The notes: generated by a model not told the origin, from the sequence alone. A stretch of DNA of 64,000 nucleotides from Pseudomonas sp. PA27(2017) (GCF_001945445.1 NZ_MSXW01000026.1:331937-395936), one strand, 5' to 3'. Shown: positions 1-12,282, counted from the first letter of the stretch. A program made the numbers and translations.

Positions 1-863
1 TGCTTGGCCGACAGCAGCGCATAGGTCGACTGGTTGTCCAGCTTGCCGGCGATGCTGCGCCCCTCGTCGCGGGTGTCGAAGTAGCCGACATTCGCACCCA
101 GAGTCCAGTCGCCCAGGGGTTCGGCATGCTTGAGGCTGTAGAAGCGCTGGGCATAGACATCCTCAAGTTGGGCCTGCCAGATACCGACGCTGGTGCGCTT
201 GTCATTGAAGGCGTAATCGGCGCCCAGGTAGTTGAACCGGTCGCTGGTGAAGCGGGCGATGCGCGCCGGATTGATGGGATCGTTGATCAGCCCGTACAGG
301 TCCTGGCGATCGGTGGAGTCGCGCAGGCTGGTGGAGCGCATCTGCCCGGCCTGCAGGGTCAGGCCCGGAATTTCATTGGAGACCAGGGCGGCGCCCTGAT
401 AGGTCGGCGGCAGCAGACGCAAATCGCTGTGCACCAGCACCGGCAGGTTCGGCCGCAACTCGCCGACCTTCAGCTCGGTGTTCGACAGCTTCACCTTGAA
501 CGCCGCGCCCATGCGCCCGTATTCGTCGGCCGCGCGGCCATCGTGCACCGGCAACAGCCCGCTGCTGGTATGACCGCGACCGCTGTCGAGCTTGATGCCG
601 TACAGGCCCAGCACGTCGACCCCGAAGCCCAGCGGCCCCTGGGTGTAGCCGGAGCGAAAATCGAAGATGAAGCCTTGCGCCCACTCCTGGGTGCGGGACT
701 GCGGGTTGCTGCCCACGATGCCGGAGTAGTCGCGGCTGAAGAAGTAATTACGCAGTTGCAGGTCGGCGTGAGAACCCTCGATGAAGCCGCCCTCCTCGGC
801 CTGGGCAGAAAAACTCAAACCAGCTGCCAGGCAGCTGCCGAACATACGACGCAGATAGATCAT
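1..863 (-). CDS. nicP: OprD-family outer membrane porin NicP (partial, 3' end outside window)
   Basis: The reading frame starts at the ATG complementary to 861-863 and stays open to the left window edge, so about 287 N-terminal residues are visible. A short signal peptide ending in Ala-Gln-Ala is followed by [20 protein letters not shown], the typical mature start of OprD porins, then beta-strand-rich sequence ([21 protein letters not shown]). OprD porins pass small carboxylates and basic amino acids across the outer membrane. It follows nicT on the same strand with a 127-base gap, as in the P. putida nic cluster, so import of nicotinate or a pathway intermediate is inferred. The C-terminal barrel is not visible. 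Confidence 0.88.
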   Translation of the reverse strand, partial: MIYLRRMFGSCLAAGLSFSAQAEEGGFIEGSHADLQLRNYFFSRDYSGIVGSNPQSRTQEWAQGFIFDFRSGYTQGPLGFGVDVLGLYGIKLDSGRGHTSSGLLPVHDGRAADEYGRMGAAFKVKLSNTELKVGELRPNLPVLVHSDLRLLPPTYQGAALVSNEIPGLTLQAGQMRSTSLRDSTDRQDLYGLINDPINPARIARFTSDRFNYLGADYAFNDKRTSVGIWQAQLEDVYAQRFYSLKHAEPLGDWTLGANVGYFDTRDEGRSIAGKLDNQSTYALLSAK

Positions 864-990
864 GTCGATTCCCCAAAACACGGGCACGAACGCGCCCCGC
901 CAGCAATGAGCGTGGCGAACGAAAGAATGAAAGGTGTAAAGGCCAGAGCGTGAGGATTCACGCCCTGGCAGCGCCAGGAGGAGTTTCCCG

Positions 991-2307
991 CTAGCGGTTG
1001 ACCAGCTTGGCTGGCAGGGCGATCACCAGCAGGCAACTGAGGATCAGGCAACCGGCGAAGAACCACAGCGCCGCGTGGCTGGTGCCGGTCAGATCAGTAA
1101 CCAGGCCCATCAGCGAGTTGCTCACCAGGCCGGCGATGTTGGCCACCGAGCAGGCCAGGGCGAAGCCGGTCGCCGCTGCCGTGCCCTTGAGGAAGGTCGC
1201 CGGCAGGCTGAAGAACACCGGCACGGCGCCAATGATGGCTGCCGAAGCGATGGCGAACAGCGTCACGGTCATCACCAGGTTATGGCTGAACAGCGTGCTG
1301 CTGGCCATGGCGGCGGCACCGACGATGAAGGGCACGATGATGTGCCAGCGTCGCTCGCGATGGCGGTCCGAGCTGGCGCCGATCAGCAGCATGCCGGCCA
1401 GCGCCGCCAGGCTGGGAATGGCGGTCAGCAGGCCGATGTGAAAGGTGTCGGTCACCCCGGTGTTGCGGATGAAGGTCGGCATCCAGAAGCCCATGGCGTA
1501 AGCGCTGAGCAGGATGGAAAAGTCGATGCCGCCCAGCATCCACACCTTGAGGTTGAAGAAGCCGTCGCGAAAGCTGTGCTTGCTGTCTTTGCCTTCTGCG
1601 TCGTCGGCTGCCAGGTCATTGGCCAATTGCGCCTTCTCCTCGGAACTGAGCCACTTCGCCTGGTTGAAGTGATTGGGCAGTGCCCAGAAGGTGAGGATGC
1701 CGAGCAGCACGCTGGGAATCGCCTCGAGCAGGAACAGCCACTGCCAGCCACGCAGGCCGTTGACCTGGTCGAAGTGGTTCATGATCCAGCCGGAAATCGG
1801 CCCGCCGATCACGCTGGACAGTGGCAGGCCGATCATGAACAAGGCGATGATGCGCCCGCGTCGGTAGGTCGGGTACCAGGTGGTCAGGTAGTACAGCACA
1901 CCCGGCAGGAAGCCGGCCTCCGCCGCACCGAGCAGGAAGCGGATGATGTAGAACTCGGTGGTGGTGGTGACGAACATGGTGCAGGCCGACAGCAGCCCCC
2001 AGGTGATCATGATGCGGGCGATCCACACCTTGGCGCCGACCTTCTCCAGCACCAGATTGCTGGGCACCTCGAAGAGGATGTAACCGACGAAGAACAATCC
2101 GGCGCCCAGGCCATAGGCCGCCTCGCTGAATTGCAGGTCGCTGAGCATCTGCAGCTTGGCGAAGCCGACGTTGATGCGGTCCAGATAAGCGGCGAGGTAG
2201 CAGAAGCACAGAAACGGAATGAGCTTCCAGGTCACTTTGCGGTACAGCTCGTTCGAGCTGTCGGCAGCACTGCCCATGGCGGTGCTGGTAGCGGGTACGT
2301 AAGGCAT
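991..2307 (-). CDS. nicT: MFS transporter NicT (anion:cation symporter family)
   Basis: 438 residues from the ATG at 2307, which has an AGGAG ribosome site seven bases upstream; the frame is open further upstream, but that part does not look like transporter. About 12 hydrophobic helices are visible, with the family motif [14 protein letters not shown] after helix 1 and [14 protein letters not shown] in the helix 4-5 region. The protein resembles the anion:cation symporter group that imports organic acids. It sits between nicP and nicF, as in P. putida, where NicT takes up a nicotinate-pathway compound. The substrate here is inferred from context only. Confidence 0.88.
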   Translation of the reverse strand: MPYVPATSTAMGSAADSSNELYRKVTWKLIPFLCFCYLAAYLDRINVGFAKLQMLSDLQFSEAAYGLGAGLFFVGYILFEVPSNLVLEKVGAKVWIARIMITWGLLSACTMFVTTTTEFYIIRFLLGAAEAGFLPGVLYYLTTWYPTYRRGRIIALFMIGLPLSSVIGGPISGWIMNHFDQVNGLRGWQWLFLLEAIPSVLLGILTFWALPNHFNQAKWLSSEEKAQLANDLAADDAEGKDSKHSFRDGFFNLKVWMLGGIDFSILLSAYAMGFWMPTFIRNTGVTDTFHIGLLTAIPSLAALAGMLLIGASSDRHRERRWHIIVPFIVGAAAMASSTLFSHNLVMTVTLFAIASAAIIGAVPVFFSLPATFLKGTAAATGFALACSVANIAGLVSNSLMGLVTDLTGTSHAALWFFAGCLILSCLLVIALPAKLVNR

Positions 2308-2480
2308 TGCGTGTCTCCTGGCGGTGACTTGTGATTTTTGTTGAAGCCAGCAGTCGTCGACGCGTTGAGCGTCGCAACGGCGACTTCCCAAGGCAGCGTC
2401 AGTGCCATGCATGCATGGCGACCGCCCTCGGTGGGGCGATCAATGGAAAAGGCAGCGTACCGCCAGCTCCTTATGGTGAA

Positions 2481-3119
2481 TCAGCGGGCGAGCCGCTGCA
2501 GATAGTCGAGTGTTTCCTCCAGGCTGACGACATCGCCATACTTGCTGTCGATGTCGAACAGATTGGCCTCGTGGGGCGCCTGGTGGCGATCGCCGACGCA
2601 CTCGCGCACGACGATGGTGCGAAAGCCATGCTGCACGCCGTCCACGGCGCTCGCCCGAATGCAGCCACTGGTCGAACAGCCCGCCAGGATCAGGGTATCG
2701 ATACCCTGGGCATGCAACTGTGCAGCCAGGCTGGTAGCGAAGAACACGCTGGCGTACTGCTTGGTCACCACCTGCTCCCCCGGCAGCGGTGCGACCGCTG
2801 CGCAGAACTCGGCCAGCGGGTTGCCGTCGACCATGTCCTTCATCACCGGCGCCTTACGCACCCACATGCCACCGTCAGCACAATCGGCGGCGTAGTAGCG
2901 GATGTTGCTGTGCACCAGCAAGACGCCCAGCCGGCGCGCCGCATCCAGCAACGCCACCGACTGCTCCACGGCGCTGACCACACCCGGCGCATACAGCGGC
3001 GCGCCTGGCGTGGTGTAGCCCTGCATAAAGTCGATCATCAACAGGGCCGGTCGCGCACCGAAGCCGATACGCTGCCCCCAGACGCCCTGATAATTGTCGC
3101 TAAGGCTCTGCGCGCTCAT
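2481..3119 (-). CDS. nicF: Maleamate amidohydrolase NicF
   Basis: 212-residue isochorismatase-superfamily hydrolase that converts maleamate to maleate and ammonia in the cytoplasm. The expected catalytic triad is present: Asp30 (MIDFMQGYTTPG), Lys120 (TKQYAS) and Cys153 (GCSTSGCIRASAVD). Length and these motifs agree closely with P. putida NicF as remembered. It lies 10 bases downstream of nicE in the nicC-D-E-F transcription order, so it is part of the same operon. Confidence 0.95.
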   Translation of the reverse strand: MSAQSLSDNYQGVWGQRIGFGARPALLMIDFMQGYTTPGAPLYAPGVVSAVEQSVALLDAARRLGVLLVHSNIRYYAADCADGGMWVRKAPVMKDMVDGNPLAEFCAAVAPLPGEQVVTKQYASVFFATSLAAQLHAQGIDTLILAGCSTSGCIRASAVDGVQHGFRTIVVRECVGDRHQAPHEANLFDIDSKYGDVVSLEETLDYLQRLAR

Positions 3120-3129
3120 GGTCGTCTCC

Positions 3130-3878
3130 TCAGTAGGCGCCTGACAACAGCGCGCCGGCGCCCGGCACGATCGGCTCCAGGTCCAGCGCCTTGAGCATGC
3201 AATAGGTGGTGGCGATGGCCGCCGTGACCACCGGCTTGCCGGTCAGCGCCTCGACCTTGGCCACCGCCGGCAGCGACTGCATCTGTACGCACGCCGACAG
3301 CACCACCACATCGACGCCTTCCAGGTTCATGCCGGCAACGATGTCCGGCAGGTTGGCCGGGTCGTGGCGCGCGACCTGCAGGTTGTCGGGAATCTCCAGA
3401 GCCCGCCAGTCGACCACCTCGAAACCTTCCTCGCGGATGTAATCGACCACCAGCTCGGTGAGTGGCTTCATGTAAGGCGCGACGATGGCGATGCGCTTGG
3501 CCCTCATCACCTTCAGCGCCTCGACCAGGGCACCGGCACTGGTGATCACCGGCGAGTTGGCGTCGTTGTCGGCGGTCACCTGGCGCAGGCGTTTTTCGGA
3601 CTGGCGATGGTAGCCCAAACCCATGGCCATGATCGCCACCAGGCAGGCATAGCCGAGCACGTCGACCTTGGCGTCGGACAGCTCCAGCGCGCAGCGGTCG
3701 GACTCGGCATCCATGGCCGCCAGCTCTTCCTTCTTCACCTGCTTCATGCGCATGCGCGCCGAGTGAAAGGTGAAGCGCTCCGGGCGGATGGCCTGGCGAG
3801 CGGTGAGCATCGCCGGGATCTCGGTTTCCATGGTGGTGTTGGAGCTCGGCACGATCTGGCCGATGCGATAGAGCCTGT

Positions 3879-3882
<4 letters not shown>
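3130..3882 (-). CDS. nicE: Maleate cis-trans isomerase NicE
   Basis: 250 residues from the ATG at 3882; the longer open frame upstream is nicD sequence in another frame. It belongs to the Asp/Glu racemase superfamily and isomerises maleate to fumarate, the last step of nicotinate breakdown. The two catalytic cysteines are at Cys80 (VLGYACLVAIMAMG) and Cys198 (VVVLSACVQMQSLPA), within two residues of the published positions in the P. putida enzyme. The start overlaps the nicD stop as ATGA, indicating translational coupling. Confidence 0.95.
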
Positions 3883-5866
<1,984 letters not shown>

Positions 5867-5897
5867 CTACGAAGCGGGACGATGCCCGCAAGACAAT

Positions 5898-5915
5898 TAC
5901 AGTGTATGCACTATA
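5898..5915. promoter_or_regulatory. Putative NicR operator in front of nicC
   Basis: Imperfect inverted repeat TACAGTG-TAT-GCACTATA with AGTG/CACT arms and a four-base centre, 53 bases upstream of the nicC start. MarR-family regulators such as NicR bind palindromes of this size, and NicR is known to control the divergent nicC and nicX promoters. Assignment as its operator is inference from position and symmetry. Confidence 0.5.
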
Positions 5916-6072
5916 TTTTTAGAAAGTGAAGAGGCTTTCTTCAAAAAAATTCGAGGGGTCTTGAAAAGATCTAAAAACACTTAGAAGCCATATAAAACGG
6001 CATTTGTGTAGATTGGTAACGCTAAAACAGAAAGATTGCCAATCGGCTTTGCATGAGGTTTCATTAAAACCA

Positions 6073-6090
6073 ATAGAGTGAACACTCTAT
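6073..6090. promoter_or_regulatory. Putative NicR operator in front of nicX
   Basis: Perfect 8-base inverted repeat ATAGAGTG-AA-CACTCTAT, 73 bases upstream of the nicX start. It shares the TAGTG/CACT half-site with the repeat at 5898-5915 but has a two-base instead of a four-base centre. Probably bound by NicR; not proven by sequence. Confidence 0.55.
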
Positions 6091-6163
6091 AAAAACGCAC
6101 CAACATCCAGCAGCACGACTCACCGTGGTGCACAGCCAAAGCAGAGCGACCAGGAGACCTGCC

Positions 6164-7216
6164 ATGCCGGTAAGCGATAGTGAACTGACCCAGATGTTCG
6201 AACAGGTGCTGACCCTCTCACGGGTCGACGAAACCCAGAGCGTGGCCATTCTCAAGAGCCATTATTCGAACCCGCGCACCGTGCGTGCGGCGATGGACGC
6301 CGCGCAGCGCCTGAAAGCCAAGGTGTATGCCGTCGAGCTGCCGTCCTTCAATCACCCGCGGGCCATGGGTAACGACATGACGGCCTACTGCGGCGACACC
6401 GCCCTGACCGGCAACCTGGCCGCGCAGCGTGCGCTGGAAGCCGCCGACCTGGTCGTCGATACCATGATGCTGCTGCACTCGCCCGAGCAGGAGCAGATCC
6501 TCAAGACCGGCACCCGCATCCTGCTGGCCGTGGAGCCGCCCGAAGTGCTGGCGCGCATGCTGCCGACCGAAGACGACAAGCGCCGCGTGCTGGCCAGCGA
6601 AGCGCTGCTCAAGCAGGCACGCCGCATTCACGTACGCTCGGCAGCGGGCAGCGACTTCCATGCCGAGCTGGGGCAGTACCCGGCGGTGACCGAATACGGC
6701 TTCGCCGACGAGCCGGGCCGCTGGGATCACTGGCCCAGCGGCTTTCTGTTCAGCTGGCCCAACGAAGAAACCGCCCAGGGTACCCTGGTGCTGGATGTCG
6801 GTGACATCGTGCTGCCGTTCAAGAACTACTGCCGCGAGCGCATCACCCTGGAGATCGACAAGGGCTTCATCACCGGTATCCACGGCGGCTTCGAGGCCGA
6901 GTACCTGCGCGACTACCTGAAGTACTTCAAGGACCCCGAGGTCTACGGCATTTCCCACATCGGCTGGGGCCTGCAGCCGCGCGCCCAGTGGACCGCCATG
7001 GGCCTGCACGACCGCAACGACGGCATGTGTATGGACGCCCGCGCCTTCTACGGCAATTTCCTGTTCTCCACCGGGCCGAACACCGAAGTCGGCGGTACTC
7101 GCAAGACGCCGTGCCACCTGGATATCCCGCTGCGCGGCTGCGATATCCATCTCGATGACCAAGCCGTGGTGCTGGCCGGCGACGTGGTCTACCCGCCAGA
7201 GTCGAAGGCCAACTGA
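6164..7216 (+). CDS. nicX: 2,5-dihydroxypyridine 5,6-dioxygenase NicX
   Basis: 350 residues from the ATG at 6164, preceded by CAGGAG; the open frame extends 13 codons upstream, but the shorter start gives the family length. This Fe(II) extradiol-type dioxygenase cleaves 2,5-dihydroxypyridine to N-formylmaleamate. The iron ligands His265 (GISHIGWG), His318 and Asp320 (KTPCHLDIPLRG) fall at the positions reported for P. putida NicX. It is divergent from nicC and followed by nicR after 116 bases. Confidence 0.96.
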   Translation: MPVSDSELTQMFEQVLTLSRVDETQSVAILKSHYSNPRTVRAAMDAAQRLKAKVYAVELPSFNHPRAMGNDMTAYCGDTALTGNLAAQRALEAADLVVDTMMLLHSPEQEQILKTGTRILLAVEPPEVLARMLPTEDDKRRVLASEALLKQARRIHVRSAAGSDFHAELGQYPAVTEYGFADEPGRWDHWPSGFLFSWPNEETAQGTLVLDVGDIVLPFKNYCRERITLEIDKGFITGIHGGFEAEYLRDYLKYFKDPEVYGISHIGWGLQPRAQWTAMGLHDRNDGMCMDARAFYGNFLFSTGPNTEVGGTRKTPCHLDIPLRGCDIHLDDQAVVLAGDVVYPPESKAN

Positions 7217-7332
7217 CAACGCCGCAGCGCAGCGTCAGCAGCCGCCCCAATGCCCGCAAGCCGGCACAGCGAACACCTCGCCAGCTTGCGCGGTTATAAT
7301 CGGCGCCCAGCGCCTGTCAGCGAAGTTTTCCC

Positions 7333-7782
7333 ATGTCGATCGACGATTCGTCCGCCAACACCTATCAGGTCACCGAACAGATCGGCCACTTGCTGCGCAA
7401 GGCTTACCAGCGCCATACCGCGATCTTCCAGCAGAACGCCTGCGACGCCCAACTCACCTCCATCCAGTTCGTCACCCTGTGCGCCCTGCGCGACCATGGC
7501 CCCAGCTCCCAAGCCGAGCTGATCAAGGCCACGGCGGTCGACCAGGCCACCATCCGCGGCATCGTCGATCGCCTCAAGGCCCGCGACCTGGTCGCCCTGT
7601 CGCCGGATCCCAGCGACAAGCGCAAGGTCATCGTCGAACTCACCACCGCCGGCAGCGCGCTGCTCGCCGACATGATCCCCTGCGCCCAGCAGATCAGCGA
7701 GCTGACCATGGGCAGCCTAAACCCGGGCGAGCGCATCGCCATCCTCTACCTGCTGCGCAAGATGAACGACAGCGGCGAGTAG
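7333..7782 (+). CDS. nicR: MarR-family regulator NicR
   Basis: 149-residue winged-helix protein with the MarR recognition region SSQAELIKATAVDQATIRGIVDRLKARDLV and a DPSDKRKVIVELT wing. In P. putida NicR represses the nicC and nicX promoters and is released by 6-hydroxynicotinate. It lies just downstream of nicX on the same strand and may be co-transcribed or have its own promoter in the 116-base gap. Confidence 0.93.
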   Translation: MSIDDSSANTYQVTEQIGHLLRKAYQRHTAIFQQNACDAQLTSIQFVTLCALRDHGPSSQAELIKATAVDQATIRGIVDRLKARDLVALSPDPSDKRKVIVELTTAGSALLADMIPCAQQISELTMGSLNPGERIAILYLLRKMNDSGE

Positions 7783-8236
7783 GCTGCAGGCCGTTTACCC
7801 CTTCAAGCAAGCCACAAGTGTCCGCTCTACGCCCCCTGCGGGGGCGGGCGGGGACACCCGTTCCCACAGATGAAGCAACGATGTCCGCTTCTGCCTTGTA
7901 GCTGCCTCTTCAAGCGCATACAAGACTTTGAACAGGCTCTAAGCGCCCGGCCCACAACTTGCTGCGGAGGCTGGCCATGCCCGCGATTCGTGCGCATCGC
8001 GTATTTCCACAACCGCGAGCCAATCACCACCTACCTACCCTGCTGCCACTGCGTCGCAATCCCCAAGGCAGCTACCGACAGGTAGCCGCGCCCTGCCGCT
8101 GTTTACCCAAAACCTTTCCCCTGGCCCATTCCTTGCCTACTCAAAAGCATATTTCATGAAGTAAGCACTTAACGAACAAAACGCCTATTTCCTGGGTACT
8201 GCGGTAACGCTGGGAATCGGGCAGAAAAGGCGCCCC
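7783..8236. other. Intergenic region nicR-nicA (nicA promoter region)
   Basis: 454 bases without a convincing gene. It holds a strong GC hairpin (CGCCCCC-TG-CGGGGGCG, about 7829-7846) just after nicR, a fragment of the dispersed repeat described at 7884-7943, and the nicA leader with an AAAAGG ribosome site. The NicS-controlled nicAB promoter should be in its right half, but no clear palindrome was identified. Confidence 0.6.
7884..7943. repeat. Partial copy of the dispersed REP-containing element
   Basis: CCGCTTCTGCCTTGTAGCTG and the terminal TGAACAGGCTCTAAG match the right ends of the full copies at 37997-38229 and 57829-58060. The left half is missing, so this is a truncated copy. Confidence 0.75.
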
Positions 8237-8731
8237 ATGGAAAAGACCCTGACCCTGCAGGTGAACGGACAAACGGTGCAGCTCGACGCTGAGCCGCAGA
8301 CGCCGCTGCTCTATATCCTGCGCAACGACCTGGCCCTCAATGGCCCCAAATACGGCTGTGGCCTTGGCGAATGTGGCGCCTGCACGGTAATCGTCGATGG
8401 CCGCGCCACCCGCTCCTGCGTATTTCCCGTCGGCGGCGCGGTAGGCCGCAGCGTGACTACCCTGGAGGGCCTCGGCAGTCGGCAATGCCCCGATCCGGTG
8501 CAGCAAGCCTTCATCACCGAACAGGCAGCGCAATGCGGTTACTGCCTCAACGGCATGATCATGACCATCAAGGCCCTGCTGCTGCGCGACCCCAACCCCA
8601 GCGACGAACAACTGCGCCGTGAGCTGTCGGCCAACCTGTGCCGCTGCGGCACCCACGTCGAAATCATGCGCGCCGCCCTGCGCGCCGCCGGCCGCCCGGC
8701 CGCCCCGCACGGAGACACCCCATGCAGCTGA
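8237..8731 (+). CDS. nicA: Nicotinate dehydrogenase small [2Fe-2S] subunit NicA
   Basis: 164 residues of the xanthine-oxidase-family iron-sulfur subunit. It has the plant-ferredoxin type cluster Cys41, Cys46, Cys49 and Cys61 (CGLGECGACT) and the second cluster Cys100, Cys103, Cys135 and Cys137 (QCGYC, LCRCGTH). With NicB it hydroxylates nicotinate to 6-hydroxynicotinate and passes electrons outward. Its 3' end overlaps the nicB start by ten bases. In P. putida NicS represses nicAB. Confidence 0.95.
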   Translation: MEKTLTLQVNGQTVQLDAEPQTPLLYILRNDLALNGPKYGCGLGECGACTVIVDGRATRSCVFPVGGAVGRSVTTLEGLGSRQCPDPVQQAFITEQAAQCGYCLNGMIMTIKALLLRDPNPSDEQLRRELSANLCRCGTHVEIMRAALRAAGRPAAPHGDTPCS

Positions 8732-11700
8732 CCCTCGAGCAATGGCTGGCCCAGCCCGACGTATTGCTGGTCGTCGACACCATCCAGCCACCCTCCGGGC
8801 CCATGCCCAAGGGCCAGAGCGCCACACTCAAGCCCAAGGAGCTGGGTCTGTTCCTGGCCATCACCGGGGCCGGCAAGGTGTACGCCTTCAACGGGCACGT
8901 GGATCTGGGAACGGGGATTCGCACCTCCCTGGCGCAGATCGTCGCCGAAGAGCTTTACCTGCCGCTGGACCAGGTCGAAATGGTGCTGGGCGATACCGAG
9001 CGCGCGCCCAATCAGGGCGCCACCATCGCCAGTGCGACCATCCAGATCAGTGCCGTGCCCTTGCGCAATGCCGCTGCCGAAGCCCGTCGCCACCTGCTGC
9101 AACTGGCTAGCGAGCGCTGGCAGACGCCAGGCGAACAGCTGACCCTCGAGGACGGCATGTTCAGCCATCCCGATGGCCGCCAGCTGGCTTTCGGTGAGCT
9201 GATCACGGGCGGGCATGTTCGCCTGCAAATCAGCGGCGACGCACCGCTCAAACCCGCCAGCGAATACCGCCTGGTCGGCCAGGGCGCGGCGCGGGTGGAT
9301 ATCCCGGCCAAGGCCACCGGCGAGCTCACCTACGTGCATGACATGCGCCTGCCCGGCATGCTCCACGGTCGCGTCATCCGCCCGCCCTACGCCGGTTACG
9401 ACAGTGGCGACTTCGTCGGCAACAGCTTGCTCGCAGTGGATGAAAGCTCCATCGCCGAGCTTCCCGGCATCGTTGCCGTGGTGGTGATCCGCGACTTCGT
9501 CGGCGTAGTCGCCGAGCGCGAGGAGCAAGCCATCCGCGCCGCCCAGCAACTGCGCATCGAGTGGAAACCCTGGCAGCAGAAGCTGCCTGACCTGCGTGAT
9601 GTCGCCCAGGCCATCCGCGACAACCCGCGCATCGCCCGCACCGTGCTGGACAAGGGCGACGTCGAGCAGGCCCTGAAGGATGCCGACCAGCGTCTTACCC
9701 GCACCTACCTGTGGCCCTACCAGTTGCATGCCTCCATCGGCCCGTCCTGCGCCCTGGCCGACTACAACGAGCAGCACTCACGGGTCTGGTCCGGCACGCA
9801 GAACCCGCACCTGCTGCGCGCCGATCTGGCCTGGCTGCTGGAATGCGACGAGCGCCGTATAGAGATCATCCGCATGGAGGCCTCGGGCTGCTATGGCCGC
9901 AACTGTGCCGATGATGTGTGCGCCGATGCACTGCTGCTGTCACGCGCCGTGGGCAGACCCGTGCGCGTGCAGTTGACCCGCGAACAGGAACACGTGTGGG
10001 AGCCCAAGGGCACCGCGCAACTGATGGAAGTGGACGGCGGCCTGAACGCCGATGGCAGCATCAGCGCCTATGATTTCCAGACCAGCTACCCGTCCAACGG
10101 CGCGCCCACCCTGGCCCTGTTGCTGACCGGCCGGGTCGAGCCGCTGCCGATGATGTTCGAAATGGGCGACCGCACCTCGATACCGCCCTACGACTACGAG
10201 CACATGCGCGTGACCATCAACGACATGGCGCCGCTGGTGCGCGCCTCGTGGATGCGCGGGGTCTCGGCGCTGCCCAACAGCTTCGCCCACGAATCCTATA
10301 TCGACGAACTGGCTTTCGCCGCCGGCGTCGACCCCGTTCAGTACCGTTTGCAGCACCTTGAGGACCCCAGAGCCCGCGACCTGATCGAAGCCACGGCCAA
10401 GCGCGCCGACTGGCAACCCCACACCCAGCCACAGCAGACACCGGCCGAGGGCGACGTGTTGCGCGGTCGCGGCTTCGCCTACGCGCGTTACATCCACAGC
10501 AAGTTTCCCGGCTTCGGCGCGGCCTGGGCGGCCTGGGTCGCCGACGTGGCGGTGGACAAACGCACCGGCGAAGTGGCGGTGACCCGCGTGGTGATCGGCC
10601 ACGACGCCGGCATGATGATCAACCCCGACGGGGTGCGCCACCAGATCCACGGCAACGTGGTGCAATCCACCAGCCGGGTACTCAAGGAGCAGGTGCAGTT
10701 CGAGGAGTCCAGGGTCGCCAGCAGCGAATGGGGCACCTACCCGATCCTCACCTTCCCGGAGGTGCCGGCCATCGACGTGATGATGATGCCGCGCCAGAGC
10801 GAGCCACCCATGGGCAGCGGCGAGTCGGCCTCGGTGCCCAGCGCCGCGGCCATCGCCAACGCGATCTATGACGCCACCGGCCTGCGCTTTCGCGAGCTGC
10901 CGATCACCGCCGAACGGGTAAGAGCGGCTCTCAATGGCCACTCACCGGATGAAGACGCACCCACCACGGCAACCGGCAAGAAGCGCAGCAAATGGTGGCT
11001 GGGCGGCCTGGCTGGCGTGGTCGGCACCGCACTGGGGCTGCTCGCCACCGCCATGCCCTGGCGCGCCGAAATCGCCCCGGTGGCGCCCGCGGCGTCAGGC
11101 ACCTGGTCCGCCGCCACGCTGGAGCGTGGCCGCTTGCTGGCAGCGGCTGGAGATTGCGCCGTTTGCCACACGGCAGCGGATGGCGCCACCAATGCCGGTG
11201 GCCTGGCGATGGATACGCCGTTCGGCACGCTGTACAGCACCAACATCACCCCGGACCGGGAAACCGGTATCGGCACCTGGTCGTTTGGCGCCTTCGAACG
11301 GGCGATGCGCGAGGGTATCAGCCGCGACGGTCGTCATCTCTACCCGGCGTTCCCCTACACGGCCTTTCGCACCATCAGCGATCCCGATATGCAGGCGCTC
11401 TATGCCTACCTGATGTCGCAGGCGCCAGTGAAGCAGGCAGCTCCCGCCAATCAGATGAGCTTCCCGTTCAACATCCGCCCGCTGATGGCCGGCTGGAATA
11501 CGCTGTTTCTCGGCCGCGGCGAATACCAGGCCGACACCCGCCGTACCGAGCAATGGAACCGCGGCGCCTACCTGGTCAACGGCCTGGGCCACTGCGCTGC
11601 CTGCCACTCGCCGCGCAACCTGCTGGGGGCGGAGAAAACCGGCAAAGCCTTCCTGGCCGGCGGCGTGGTCGATGGCTGGGAGGCGCCGGCCCTGAATGCC

Positions 11701-12267
11701 CTGAGCAGCAACGGCGTGCCCTGGACCGAGGCCGAGCTGAGCGAGTACCTGAGCAGCGGTTTCTCCAGCCGACACGGTGTGGCCGCCGGGCCCATGGGGC
11801 CGGTGGTCAGCGAGCTGGCAATGCTGCCCAAAAGCGATGTGGACGCCATCGCTCACTACCTGGTGTCACTGGATGCCGGCACGGCCCCAGCTACCACGAA
11901 TGTGGCTGCCGCCGGCGTCGACACGCTTTCGCTGAGTCGTGGCCAGCGCATCTTCGAAGGGGCCTGCCAGGCGTGTCACAGCGACGGCAACGGGCCCCAA
12001 CTGTTCGGCGTCAGCCCATCGATGGCGGTCAACACGAACGTGCATAGCGCCGTTGCGGACAACCTGCTTCAGGTCATCCTGCATGGCATCGACAAACCGG
12101 CAACGCCTGATCTGGGCTACATGCCGGCCTTCAAGGACAGCCTCAGCGACCGCCAGGTGGCGGACCTGGCAGGCTACCTGCGCCAGCGTTTCGCCGGCGA
12201 GAAACCGGCCTGGAAGAACCTGCCGGAAAAGGTCGCCCATGTGCGCGCCAACCCGGGCAGCCACTGA
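8722..12267 (+). CDS. nicB: Nicotinate dehydrogenase large subunit NicB (molybdopterin domain fused to triheme cytochrome c)
   Basis: 1181 residues from the ATG at 8722, with GGAG nine bases upstream. Residues 1-740 are an aldehyde-oxidase/CoxL-type molybdopterin domain (GTGIRTSLAQ, MGSGESASVPSAAAIANAI). A transmembrane segment at about 758-780 (WWLGGLAGVVGTALGLLATA) is followed by three cytochrome c domains with CXXCH motifs at Cys812 (CAVCH), Cys958 (CAACH) and Cys1082 (CQACH). This fusion is characteristic of P. putida NicB and routes electrons from nicotinate hydroxylation to the membrane respiratory chain rather than to NAD or oxygen. Unlike classical xanthine oxidases there is no FAD domain. 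Confidence 0.95.
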   Translation: MQLTLEQWLAQPDVLLVVDTIQPPSGPMPKGQSATLKPKELGLFLAITGAGKVYAFNGHVDLGTGIRTSLAQIVAEELYLPLDQVEMVLGDTERAPNQGATIASATIQISAVPLRNAAAEARRHLLQLASERWQTPGEQLTLEDGMFSHPDGRQLAFGELITGGHVRLQISGDAPLKPASEYRLVGQGAARVDIPAKATGELTYVHDMRLPGMLHGRVIRPPYAGYDSGDFVGNSLLAVDESSIAELPGIVAVVVIRDFVGVVAEREEQAIRAAQQLRIEWKPWQQKLPDLRDVAQAIRDNPRIARTVLDKGDVEQALKDADQRLTRTYLWPYQLHASIGPSCALADYNEQHSRVWSGTQNPHLLRADLAWLLECDERRIEIIRMEASGCYGRNCADDVCADALLLSRAVGRPVRVQLTREQEHVWEPKGTAQLMEVDGGLNADGSISAYDFQTSYPSNGAPTLALLLTGRVEPLPMMFEMGDRTSIPPYDYEHMRVTINDMAPLVRASWMRGVSALPNSFAHESYIDELAFAAGVDPVQYRLQHLEDPRARDLIEATAKRADWQPHTQPQQTPAEGDVLRGRGFAYARYIHSKFPGFGAAWAAWVADVAVDKRTGEVAVTRVVIGHDAGMMINPDGVRHQIHGNVVQSTSRVLKEQVQFEESRVASSEWGTYPILTFPEVPAIDVMMMPRQSEPPMGSGESASVPSAAAIANAIYDATGLRFRELPITAERVRAALNGHSPDEDAPTTATGKKRSKWWLGGLAGVVGTALGLLATAMPWRAEIAPVAPAASGTWSAATLERGRLLAAAGDCAVCHTAADGATNAGGLAMDTPFGTLYSTNITPDRETGIGTWSFGAFERAMREGISRDGRHLYPAFPYTAFRTISDPDMQALYAYLMSQAPVKQAAPANQMSFPFNIRPLMAGWNTLFLGRGEYQADTRRTEQWNRGAYLVNGLGHCAACHSPRNLLGAEKTGKAFLAGGVVDGWEAPALNALSSNGVPWTEAELSEYLSSGFSSRHGVAAGPMGPVVSELAMLPKSDVDAIAHYLVSLDAGTAPATTNVAAAGVDTLSLSRGQRIFEGACQACHSDGNGPQLFGVSPSMAVNTNVHSAVADNLLQVILHGIDKPATPDLGYMPAFKDSLSDRQVADLAGYLRQRFAGEKPAWKNLPEKVAHVRANPGSH

Positions 12268-12282
12268 CGCTACCAGCGCGAG

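Noticed and set aside
8539..9777. Long open frame opposite nicB on the minus strand
   Set aside because: Antisense shadow of a verified gene in high-GC DNA; low-complexity Gly/Ala/Arg/His composition and no recognisable domain. The same applies to similar frames at 1075-2334, 14040-15239, 28116-29690 and 44580-45584.
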